Assembly: GCA_036257595.1 (NCBI GenBank)
Contig: DATAFF010000030.1
Coordinates: forward strand, 1-39,372
From: DATAFF01 sp036257595
GTDB lineage: Bacteria > Pseudomonadota > Alphaproteobacteria > Rhizobiales > Aestuariivirgaceae
Reading direction: 5' to 3'
Length of the DNA stretch: 39,372 nucleotides
Part shown: piece after piece, positions 19,973 through 26,727 of the stretch
Position numbering within the stretch: position 1 is the first letter of the stretch
Layout: every line of letters begins with the position of its first letter
The notes under the pieces: model-generated
Told to the model about the DNA's origin: nothing
Databases searched by the model: none
Seen by the model: only the letters and a program-made list of their open reading frames with translations
Program-made: the position numbers and the translations under genes

Positions 19973-21256
19973 ATGATGACCGAGATCAAGGTGCCGGCGC
20001 TCGGCGAGTCGGTAACCGAGGCGACCATCGGCCAGTGGTTCAAGAAGGAAGGCGAGGCCGTCAAGGCCGATGAGCCGGTGGTCGAGCTTGAGACCGACAA
20101 GGTGACCGTCGAGGTGCCCGCGCCGGCCGCCGGTGTCCTCCAGAAGATCGCGGTGCAACCGGGGGAGACGGTGAATGTCGGTGCCGTTCTCGGTGCCATT
20201 GCCGACGGCGCTGCCGCTTCCACTGCCGCTGCGGCCGAGGTGCCGAAACCCGCCGCTGCGCCTCAGCCTTCCCAGTCGCCGCGGGAGAAGCCTGCCGCTG
20301 CTGCCGCCGCCGCTGCGCCCCCTTTGTCGCCAGCGGTCCGCAAGATCGCCGAGGAGCGCCGCATCGATGTGTCGTCGCTGGCCGGGACCGGCAAGGACGG
20401 CCGGCTCACCAAGGGCGACCTGCTCGATGTCGCCGACCGGGCCTCCAAGGTCCAGGCGAAGGCTCAACCGGCCCCTGCGCCCGCTCCGACGCTCGCGCCG
20501 GCGCCGCCGCCCGCCCCCATGCGTGAGCTTCGCGCCCCGACGCCGCCCGCCGACCAGGCCCGCGAGGAGCGCGTCAGGATGAGCCGGCTCCGCGCCACCA
20601 TTGCCCGCCGCCTCAAGGATGCCCAGAACACCGCCGCCATGCTTACCACCTTCAACGAGGTGGACATGACCGAGGTCATGACGCTGCGCACCGCCTTCAA
20701 GGATGTCTTCGAGAAGAAGCATGGCGTGAAGCTTGGGTTCATGGGCTTTTTCGTGAAGGCCTGCGTCCAGGCGCTGCGCGATGTCCCGACGGTCAATGCC
20801 GAGATCGATGGCGACGACATCGTCTATCGCAATTACTACAATATCGGAGTCGCCGTCGGCACCGACCGCGGCCTGGTCGTGCCGGTGGTCCGCGATGCCG
20901 ACCGGCTGACCTTCGCCGAGGTCGAGCGCACGATCGCTGATTTCGGTCGCAAGGCGCGCGACGGCCAGCTCAAGATCGAGGACATGCAGGGCGGCACCTT
21001 CACCATCTCCAATGGCGGCGTCTATGGCTCGCTGATGTCGACGCCGATCCTCAACGCACCGCAATCGGGCATCCTCGGCATGCATAAAATCCAGGAGCGG
21101 CCGGTGATCGTGAACGGCGCCATCGTCGCCCGCCCGATGATGTATCTGGCGCTCTCTTATGATCACCGACTGGTCGACGGCAAGGACGCGGTGACCTTCC
21201 TGGTGCGGGTCAAGGAATGCATCGAGGACCCGCAGCGCATGATGCTGGATCTCTAA
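19973..21256 (+). CDS. sucB: dihydrolipoyl succinyltransferase (E2 of 2-oxoglutarate dehydrogenase)
   Basis: The 427-residue protein has three parts. The lipoyl domain carries Lys43 in ELETDKVTVEV. After an Ala/Pro linker comes the peripheral-subunit-binding domain (PAVRKIAEERRIDVSSLAGTG). A second Ala/Pro linker leads to the acyltransferase core, with catalytic His398 and Asp402 in SYDHRLVDGKD. It transfers succinyl to CoA and forms the complex core. ATG 19973 is preferred, with AAGGG seven bases upstream. lpd follows three bases after the stop. Confidence 0.97.
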   Translation: MMTEIKVPALGESVTEATIGQWFKKEGEAVKADEPVVELETDKVTVEVPAPAAGVLQKIAVQPGETVNVGAVLGAIADGAAASTAAAAEVPKPAAAPQPSQSPREKPAAAAAAAAPPLSPAVRKIAEERRIDVSSLAGTGKDGRLTKGDLLDVADRASKVQAKAQPAPAPAPTLAPAPPPAPMRELRAPTPPADQAREERVRMSRLRATIARRLKDAQNTAAMLTTFNEVDMTEVMTLRTAFKDVFEKKHGVKLGFMGFFVKACVQALRDVPTVNAEIDGDDIVYRNYYNIGVAVGTDRGLVVPVVRDADRLTFAEVERTIADFGRKARDGQLKIEDMQGGTFTISNGGVYGSLMSTPILNAPQSGILGMHKIQERPVIVNGAIVARPMMYLALSYDHRLVDGKDAVTFLVRVKECIEDPQRMMLDL

Positions 21257-21259
21257 TCC

Positions 21260-22666
21260 ATGGCCGATATCTTTGACGTCGCGGTGATCGGGACCGGGCC
21301 TGGCGGATATGTTTGCGCCATCCGGGCCGCCCAGCTTGGCATGAAGGTGGCGGTGGTGGAGAAACGCGCCACCCATGGCGGCACCTGCCTCAATATCGGC
21401 TGCATCCCCTCCAAGGCGCTGCTCCATTCTTCCGAGCTGTTCCACGAGGCCGGGCACAGCTTTGCCAAGATGGGAATCGACATCGGCCCGCCCGCTCTCG
21501 ATCTCCCGCGCATGATGGCGTTCAAGCAGGAAGCGGTCGAAGGCAACACCAAGGGGGTCGAGTTCCTGTTCCGCAAGAACAAGATCACCGCCTTCCATGG
21601 CACCGCCCGCATTGCCTCCGCGGGCAAGATCGCGGTCAAGAATGACAAGGGCGAGGAGACCACCGTCGAAGCCCGCGCCATCATCATCGCCACCGGTTCC
21701 GACAGCGCCCGCCTGCGGGGCGTCGAGATCGACGAGAAGCGCATCGTGTCCTCGACCGGGGCGCTCACCCTCGAGCGCGTCCCGCGCGATCTCCTGGTGG
21801 TCGGCGCCGGCGTCATCGGCCTCGAGCTGGGCTCGGTCTGGGCGAGGCTTGGCGCCAAGGTGACGGTGATCGAGTTCCTCGATCGCATCGTGCCCGGCAC
21901 CGACGCCGAGATCGCCAAGCAGTTCCAGCGCCTGCTGCAGCGCCAGGGCTTCACCTTCCGCCTCTCCTCCAAGGTCACCGCCGTTGCCCCCGCCAGTGAA
22001 CGGCTGTCGGTCTCTGTCGAGCCGGCCAAGGGCGGACCGGCTGAGACGCTCGCCGCCGACGTCGTTCTGGTGGCCATCGGCCGCGTTCCCTACACTGCCG
22101 GCCTCGGCCTCGAGGAACTCGGCGTCCGGCTCGATAACCAGGGCCGCGTCAGCGTCACCGACCGTTTCGAGACCACCGTGCCCGGCATCTTCGCCATCGG
22201 CGATGTCATTCCTGGTCCGATGCTCGCCCACAAGGCTGAGGACGAGGGGGTCGCCCTTGCCGAGCTGCTCGCCGGCCAGGCCGGCCATGTCAATTACGGC
22301 GTCATTCCCAACGTCATCTATACGAGCCCCGAAGTGGCGACCGTCGGCCTGAGCGAGGAGGAACTGAAGCGCGATGGTGTCGCCTACAAGGTCGGCAAGT
22401 TCCCCTTCCTGGCCAATGGCCGCGCCAAGGCCAATCAGACCACCGACGGCTTCGTCAAGATCATCGCCGATGCCTTAACCGACCGGGTGCTCGGCGCCCA
22501 CATCATCGGCCCGCAGGCCGGCGAGCTTATCCATGAATGCGCCGTGCTGATGGAATTCGGCGGCTCCTCGGAAGATCTCGCCCGCACCTGCCATGCCCAC
22601 CCGACGCTGGCCGAGGCGGTCAAGGAGGCGGCCATGGCGGTGGAGCAGCGCGCCATCCACATGTAA
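21260..22666 (+). CDS. lpd: dihydrolipoyl dehydrogenase (E3)
   Basis: The 468-residue flavoprotein reoxidises dihydrolipoamide and reduces NAD+. It shows the FAD loop GTGPGG near residues 11-16, the redox disulfide Cys43-Cys48 in GGTCLNIGCIPSK, an NAD domain (VVGAGVIGLELGSVWARLG), the second FAD strand (GIFAIGDV) and the catalytic His447-Glu452 pair in CHAHPTLAEA. It closes the 2-oxoglutarate dehydrogenase operon. Its last 109 bases are repeated, with three differences, at 23745-23853. Confidence 0.97.
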   Translation: MADIFDVAVIGTGPGGYVCAIRAAQLGMKVAVVEKRATHGGTCLNIGCIPSKALLHSSELFHEAGHSFAKMGIDIGPPALDLPRMMAFKQEAVEGNTKGVEFLFRKNKITAFHGTARIASAGKIAVKNDKGEETTVEARAIIIATGSDSARLRGVEIDEKRIVSSTGALTLERVPRDLLVVGAGVIGLELGSVWARLGAKVTVIEFLDRIVPGTDAEIAKQFQRLLQRQGFTFRLSSKVTAVAPASERLSVSVEPAKGGPAETLAADVVLVAIGRVPYTAGLGLEELGVRLDNQGRVSVTDRFETTVPGIFAIGDVIPGPMLAHKAEDEGVALAELLAGQAGHVNYGVIPNVIYTSPEVATVGLSEEELKRDGVAYKVGKFPFLANGRAKANQTTDGFVKIIADALTDRVLGAHIIGPQAGELIHECAVLMEFGGSSEDLARTCHAHPTLAEAVKEAAMAVEQRAIHM

Positions 22667-22676
22667 TTGATGGCCG

Positions 22677-23288
22677 ATGCTGGTCTTCATCGATGAATCC
22701 GGAGATCCGGGATTCAAGGTCGAAAGGGGGGCAAGTCCGATCTTCGCGGCGGCGATGGTTATTTTCGAAACCAAAGAGGCTGCATCAATCACCCAGAGAG
22801 CCATCGAAAACAGTGATGCTCTGAATATCCATAAGGGTGAATTCAAATTCAACAAATGTAGCAATGATGTAAGAGATGCCTTCTTCAGCGCGATCCGAAA
22901 ATGTCCGTTTACGGTTCGCGCAATAGTAGTCCGGAAGAATGTTATTCATTCGCCGCGGTTAAAGGCAGATAAAGATAAATTCTATGAGTATTTCGTGAAA
23001 TCGATGTTGAATTACGATAATGGGATACTGAAAGAGGCCGTTATTGTAATTGATGGCTCTGGGGATCGAGAATTCCGACAGAATTTAAACTCGGCTCTGC
23101 GCCGGCGGCTCGGTTCAGGGATCATCAAAGATATTCGGTTCAAGAATTCAAGAACTGACAGACTCGTCCAGCTGGCCGATATGTGCGTTGGAGCGATTGC
23201 GAGATCCTATCGTCGTGAGCGCAACGAAAGCGACCGCTGGCGTCAACAGCTTGCGCCTCGAATCAGTGATGTTTGGGACTTCAGATAA
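22677..23288 (+). CDS. DUF3800 domain protein
   Basis: The 203-residue protein opens with FIDESGDPG (acidic Asp6, Glu7 and Asp10), has a second acidic site VIDGSGDREF in the middle and ends with RLVQLADMCVGAIAR, the three conserved points of the DUF3800 family. These acidic residues suggest a metal-dependent RNase H-like nuclease fold; activity is not established, and members are frequent in mobile and defence-rich DNA. Codon use and base composition are clearly more AT-rich than in all neighbours, indicating transfer. It begins 10 bases after lpd with no clear ribosome-binding site, so it may depend on read-through from the TCA operon. Confidence 0.85.
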   Translation: MLVFIDESGDPGFKVERGASPIFAAAMVIFETKEAASITQRAIENSDALNIHKGEFKFNKCSNDVRDAFFSAIRKCPFTVRAIVVRKNVIHSPRLKADKDKFYEYFVKSMLNYDNGILKEAVIVIDGSGDREFRQNLNSALRRRLGSGIIKDIRFKNSRTDRLVQLADMCVGAIARSYRRERNESDRWRQQLAPRISDVWDFR

Positions 23289-23407
23289 AAATTGCGCCCT
23301 CGGCTCCTACTCCCGGCGGAACCGGGCACGCGCACCATACGGTGACAGTTCGGAGGGCGAGGGCGTCTTGGCAAGCTCAGATGTCGTATCGTCGACTGAT
23401 TTGTCAA
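23287..23407 (-). ncRNA. candidate structured RNA ending in an intrinsic terminator
   Basis: CGCCCTCG (23295-23302) pairs perfectly with CGAGGGCG (23358-23365), extended by CTCC (23304-23307) with GGAG (23352-23355). Inside are two hairpins, CCCGG/CCGGG around CGGAA (23312-23326) and CACC/GGTG around ATAC (23333-23344), giving a three-way junction. On the minus strand the closing stem is followed by CAATTTTT, so leftward transcription would stop there. A TTGACA box lies at 23407-23402, without a convincing -10. It faces the 3' end of the DUF3800 gene. It could be a small RNA or only a terminator. Confidence 0.4.
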
Positions 23408-23484
23408 GCGCCAATCATATCTCGCCGATTGCAATTCGCTTCAGAGTCAAGAGATCAAATCCCTGAAGATTGCCGCTCAGGCCG

Positions 23485-23742
23485 TCACGCGGTCCGCAAT
23501 CGGCCTTCATCAATGAACCGCGAGTACCGGAACGGCGCCGGATCCACCACCGGCGTGGTGACGCCGGTGACGATGTCCGCCATCAGCTTGCCGGCGCCCG
23601 GGCCGATGCCGAAGCCGTGGCCGGAGAAGCCGGTGGCGATATAGAAGCCGGGAATGCTGTCGACCGGCGAGATCACCGGCACCGCATCGGGCGTCGCATC
23701 GATATAGCCGGCCCAGCGCTCGGCGACCTGGACGTCGCGGAA
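23485..23742 (-). pseudogene. C-terminal fragment of the flavoprotein oxidoreductase gene
   Basis: Positions 23515-23742 align without gaps to 24306-24533 of the intact gene, with seven differences in 228 bases, all synonymous. The fragment encodes the last about 75 residues of the family core and its own ending (SRFIDEGRLRTA) with a proper stop, different from the intact copy (SRFVDDNKPRS). It is cut at 23742, where it joins an lpd fragment. It lacks the FAD domain and a start, so it is non-functional. Confidence 0.88.
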
Positions 23743-23853
23743 CGCGGCGGCTCCTCGGAAGACCTCGCCCGCACCTGCCATGCCCACCCGACGCTGGCCG
23801 AGGCGGTCAAGGAGGCGGCCATGGCGGTGGAGCAGCGCGCCATTCACATGTGA
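23743..23853 (+). pseudogene. C-terminal fragment of lpd
   Basis: Positions 23745-23853 repeat the last 109 bases of lpd (22558-22666) with three differences: two synonymous third-base changes and TGA in place of TAA. It encodes only the HPTLAEAVKEAAMAVEQRAIHM end of the protein. It is fused at its 5' end to the reversed flavoprotein fragment at a GGAA shared by both parents. It has no start and is a remnant. Confidence 0.9.
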
Positions 23854-24011
23854 GGTCGATTGGCACCGCAGCCTTTGTTGGAAATAGCGGATAGAGTTGC
23901 GCAGAAGCTTTTCGCAATTGACACACGGAGTCCGCTGTGACTCAATCCGCCTGCAACGAGGTGGTGACTACACCTGTTGTCAAACCTCTAGTCCCTCCAG
24001 ACTATCAGGTT
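23854..24011. other. gap with no recognised gene
   Basis: Between the lpd remnant and the small reading frame I see no gene. The sequence is less GC-rich than the flanks and has no long open frame, tRNA or clear terminator. Confidence 0.6.
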
Positions 24012-24095
24012 TCAAGCTGGGTATCGGCGAGTGTGAGCACGAACGTGTTCCCACTTGCCGAACCTGAAGCGCTTATATGATCTGATATGGACCAT
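24012..24095 (-). CDS. possible 27-residue basic protein
   Basis: A short frame starts at ATG 24095, preceded five bases earlier by GGAAAGGGGGG, a strong ribosome-binding sequence. The peptide is rich in Arg, His, Tyr and Trp (HIRSYKRFRFGKWEHVRAHT) and ends at a TGA. A near-consensus promoter lies at 24216-24243 on the same strand. The frame can be extended to GTG 24206, but the added part would run through strong hairpins. Function is unknown; its basic, aromatic character would suit nucleic-acid binding. It may also be a chance frame. Confidence 0.4.
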   Translation of the reverse strand: MVHIRSYKRFRFGKWEHVRAHTRRYPA

Positions 24096-24127
24096 ACTCG
24101 CCCCCCTTTCCGCATAACGGTGGAAGC

Positions 24128-24207
24128 CGTCTCTCCGGGGTCGCCCCATGCGCCCCTGGCCTTTTGCGGGCGCGGCGGAGACGCAGAACGGGGGTGGTGT
24201 AGCCACC
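24128..24207 (-). other. folded leader between promoter and small frame
   Basis: CGTCTC (24128-24133) pairs with GAGACG (24178-24183), enclosing hairpins GGGG-TCG-CCCC (24137-24147) and GCGCCC/GGGCGC (24150-24155 with 24168-24173). A further hairpin GGTGG-TGTAG-CCACC lies at 24193-24207, near the expected transcript start. The set would form a compact 5' leader in front of the small minus-strand reading frame. Confidence 0.45.
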
Positions 24208-24215
24208 GATTTCGA

Positions 24216-24243
24216 CTTATAGGTGTAATGAAATCGATGTCAA
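24216..24243 (-). promoter_or_regulatory. near-consensus sigma-70 promoter with overlapping dyad
   Basis: On the minus strand TTGACA (24243-24238) is followed after 16 bases by TATAAG (24221-24216), the best promoter match in this patch. CGATTTC (24207-24213) and GAAATCG (24230-24236) form an inverted repeat that overlaps the spacer and flanks the -10 box, an arrangement typical of repressor operators. Transcription would run leftward into the folded leader and the small frame. Confidence 0.6.
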
Positions 24244-24278
24244 CGAAGGGCCTTGGCTGCCCACAAACCAGTGCGCAG

Positions 24279-25595
24279 CTATGAACGCGGTTTGTTGTCG
24301 TCGACGAACCGCGAATAGCGGAACGGCGCCGGGTCCACCACCGGCGTGGTGACGCCGGTGACGATATCGGCCATCAGCTTGCCGGCGCCCGGGCCGATGC
24401 CGAAGCCGTGGCCCGAGAAACCGGTGGCGATATAGAAGCCGGGAATGCTGTCGACCGGCGAGATCACCGGCACCGCATCGGGCGTCGCATCGATATAGCC
24501 GGCCCAGCGCTCGGCGACCTGGACGTCGCGGAATGCCGGAAACACCGTCTTGAGATCAGCGAGCGCCGAGTCGAGCAGCGCCGCCGTCGGCTCGGGATCG
24601 AGCACCCGGATCTGCTCGAACGGACTCGTCTGATCGAGCGACCAGCGCCGCGGCAACCGCCATTCCTCGATGAACCGTCGGCCGATGCGGAACCTGATCT
24701 CGCGCAGATTCACCGCCGGCAGGAAGGCGAAGAACAGCCGGAAGCTGTCGGGCACGATGTCGGCCACATTCAGCATGCCATGCGCCACCGTATAGCCGCC
24801 ATCGAGCCGCCGCCGCAGTCCGAACCGCGGGCATTTGCCGCTGACCTCGATGCCGGCATCGATCGGCTGCGTCCGCTGCACCGAGTTCACCACCATCAGC
24901 TGCGGCAGGTAGATACCGAGATTGCTGCAGAACCGCCGCGACCACGCGCCGCCGGCCAGCACCACCTGGTCGCAGGCGATCCGGCCCTTTTCGGTCACCA
25001 CGCCCGCCACCCGGCCGCCGGCGATATCGAGGCCGCGCACCGCGCATTGCGTGAGGATCGTCGCACCCGCCCGCTGCGCCGCCGCCGCCAGTGCCGGCGC
25101 CGCCTTGCTCGGCTCGGCCCGGCCGTCCGTGGCCGTGTAGATCGCTCCCTTCCAGCGCTCCGTGGCGCCGGGCATCACGCGTGCCGCCTCGTCCGGGCTC
25201 AGCACCTTGGTGTCGAGCTGATAGGGCCGCGCATGGTCGTCCGCCCACCGGCTGTAGTCGGCAAGACCCTGCTCGGTCTCGGCCAGATAGATGATGCCCG
25301 CTTGACGGAATCCCGTTTCGGCGCCCACCCGCTCATTCATCCGCCGCCATAGCCGCAGCGACTCCATGGCGAGCGGCACCTCGCGCGAGTCGCGCCCCAT
25401 CTGCCGGCACCACCCCCAGTTCCGGCTCGATTGTTCGGCTCCGATCGCCCCTTTCTCGCACAACACCACCGGCACACCGCGCTCGGCAAGCTCGAGCGCC
25501 GTCGCCACGCCGATGATGCCGCCGCCGATCACAACGACGCCGGTCTGCGCCGGCAGCGCCGAATCGCCGATGAACGGGTCAAGCGGTCGTCCCAT
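24279..25595 (-). CDS. FAD-dependent D-amino-acid-oxidase-type oxidoreductase
   Basis: The 438-residue protein is a DAO-superfamily flavoprotein: the FAD-binding loop GVVVIGGGIIGVATALELAERG lies near residues 19-40, followed by EQSSRNWGWCRQMGRD, and the C-terminal FAD region is ISPVDSIPGFYIATGFSGHGFGIGPGAGKLMAD. Such enzymes oxidise secondary or D-amino acids, or N-methylated ones such as sarcosine, and reduce O2 or a quinone; the substrate is not decidable here. The nearby dimethylglycine-dehydrogenase-like gene hints at methylated glycine breakdown. It lies 42 bases after xerC in the same direction. A diverged C-terminal fragment occurs at 23485-23742. Confidence 0.88.
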   Translation of the reverse strand: MGRPLDPFIGDSALPAQTGVVVIGGGIIGVATALELAERGVPVVLCEKGAIGAEQSSRNWGWCRQMGRDSREVPLAMESLRLWRRMNERVGAETGFRQAGIIYLAETEQGLADYSRWADDHARPYQLDTKVLSPDEAARVMPGATERWKGAIYTATDGRAEPSKAAPALAAAAQRAGATILTQCAVRGLDIAGGRVAGVVTEKGRIACDQVVLAGGAWSRRFCSNLGIYLPQLMVVNSVQRTQPIDAGIEVSGKCPRFGLRRRLDGGYTVAHGMLNVADIVPDSFRLFFAFLPAVNLREIRFRIGRRFIEEWRLPRRWSLDQTSPFEQIRVLDPEPTAALLDSALADLKTVFPAFRDVQVAERWAGYIDATPDAVPVISPVDSIPGFYIATGFSGHGFGIGPGAGKLMADIVTGVTTPVVDPAPFRYSRFVDDNKPRS

Positions 25596-25637
25596 GTGTC
25601 CAGGTTCCCCGATGGTTCAGAGCAGGATGCCGTGGGA

Positions 25638-26594
25638 TTATGACCGAAGGAGCCGGGCCTTGCGATACTGTGCGACGAGATGGCGATGGTCGACGCCGGT
25701 ATAGATCTGCGTCGTCGACAGATTGGCATGACCGAGCAGCTCCTGGATCGCTCTGAGATCGGCGCCTGACGCGAGGAGGTGGGTGGCGAAGGAGTGCCGC
25801 AGCGCATGCGGCGTCGCCGTCGGCGGCAGGCCGAGGGCACCGCGCAGCCGCGCAATCGACAGCTGCACGATGCGTGCCCTGAGCGGGCCACCCTTGACGC
25901 CGCGGAACAATGGCCCGTCGGCCGGGAGTGGATAGGGACAGAGCGCCACATAGCGCTCGATTGATTGTGACACCTGGTCGAGCAGCGGGACCTCGCGGAT
26001 GCGCCCGCCCTTGCCGGTAACGCGCAGGACACGCGCCGGAACATCGCGTCGCCTGATGCCGAGCGCCTCCGAAATGCGCAGGCCCGCGCCATAGAGCAGC
26101 ATCAGCACCGCCAAGTCGCGCGCCTGCACCCAGGCCGGCGCATCGCCATCATGCGGTTCCTCCACCATGGCGAGCGTTGCCGCCTGCGGCAGCGGCCGCG
26201 GTACGAGATGCGGCAGCTTGGGCGAGCGGACCGCCCAGATCCCCGGATTGCGCAGGATTCCCCGCCGCTCGAGGTCGCGATAGAACGAGCGGATCGCCGA
26301 GAGCTGCCGGGCAAGGCTGCGGCTCCCCACCCCGTCATTGCGTCGCACTGCCAGGAACGCCCGGAAATCGGCCGCGAGCAGCCCTTCGAGCTCTTTGAGA
26401 TCGGCCGGCTCGCCGAGATGGTCCTGCAGGAACCGTCCGAACTGGCCGAGATCCCGCCCATAGGCCTCGATGGTCTTGGCCGCCGCCCGCCTCTTTCGTG
26501 CGAAGCCGTTGAGCCAGGCCTGCACCTGCTCTGCCGCATCGGGAGCAAGCCCGAAGGAGATCGCTGCCGCTTGGTCGCTCATATGGACCATCAT
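25638..26594 (-). CDS. xerC: tyrosine recombinase XerC
   Basis: The 318-residue protein has an N-terminal SAM-like DNA-binding domain and the C-terminal catalytic domain with the full set: Arg173 (GAGLRISEAL), Lys195, His263 and Arg266 (PHALRHSFATHLL), His289 (LLGHANL) and the nucleophile Tyr298 (TTQIYTGVD). XerC with XerD resolves chromosome dimers at dif. The length and motifs match the housekeeping enzyme, not a phage integrase. Start codons at 26594, 26591 and 26582 are all possible; 26582 (MSDQAAAI) is the most conventional. No dif site was recognised. Confidence 0.9.
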   Translation of the reverse strand: MMVHMSDQAAAISFGLAPDAAEQVQAWLNGFARKRRAAAKTIEAYGRDLGQFGRFLQDHLGEPADLKELEGLLAADFRAFLAVRRNDGVGSRSLARQLSAIRSFYRDLERRGILRNPGIWAVRSPKLPHLVPRPLPQAATLAMVEEPHDGDAPAWVQARDLAVLMLLYGAGLRISEALGIRRRDVPARVLRVTGKGGRIREVPLLDQVSQSIERYVALCPYPLPADGPLFRGVKGGPLRARIVQLSIARLRGALGLPPTATPHALRHSFATHLLASGADLRAIQELLGHANLSTTQIYTGVDHRHLVAQYRKARLLRS

Positions 26595-26727
26595 GGCGCT
26601 TGCGCCTTAGCCTGAGGTAAATGACCGTGTCGCAATCGACGGGGCGGAAGTCGCCTCGTGCGGTGCTCGTCCGATGCCCGCCCCTATCTTGGCGGAAACA
26701 TCGTTTCAGGGCCTGAAAGGAACCGTC

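Noticed and set aside
19949..22288. 779-codon open frame on the minus strand opposite sucB and lpd
   Set aside because: It is a shadow of high-GC third-position bias. The protein is low-complexity (His/Asp/Gly-rich), and the opposite strand encodes two textbook enzymes.
23485..23847. 120-codon chimeric minus-strand frame across the duplication junction
   Set aside because: Its first part is antisense to the lpd remnant and its start has no ribosome-binding site; it is a by-product of the junction.
24096..24206. N-terminal extension of the 27-residue frame to GTG 24206
   Set aside because: It would begin almost at the predicted transcript start and run through stable hairpins, and the added residues look non-protein-like.
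22677..24243. A complete defence or toxin-antitoxin system in the accessory patch
   Set aside because: Only DUF3800 is recognisable. There is no second effector, no antitoxin-like protein, no CRISPR repeats and no restriction or reverse-transcriptase gene.
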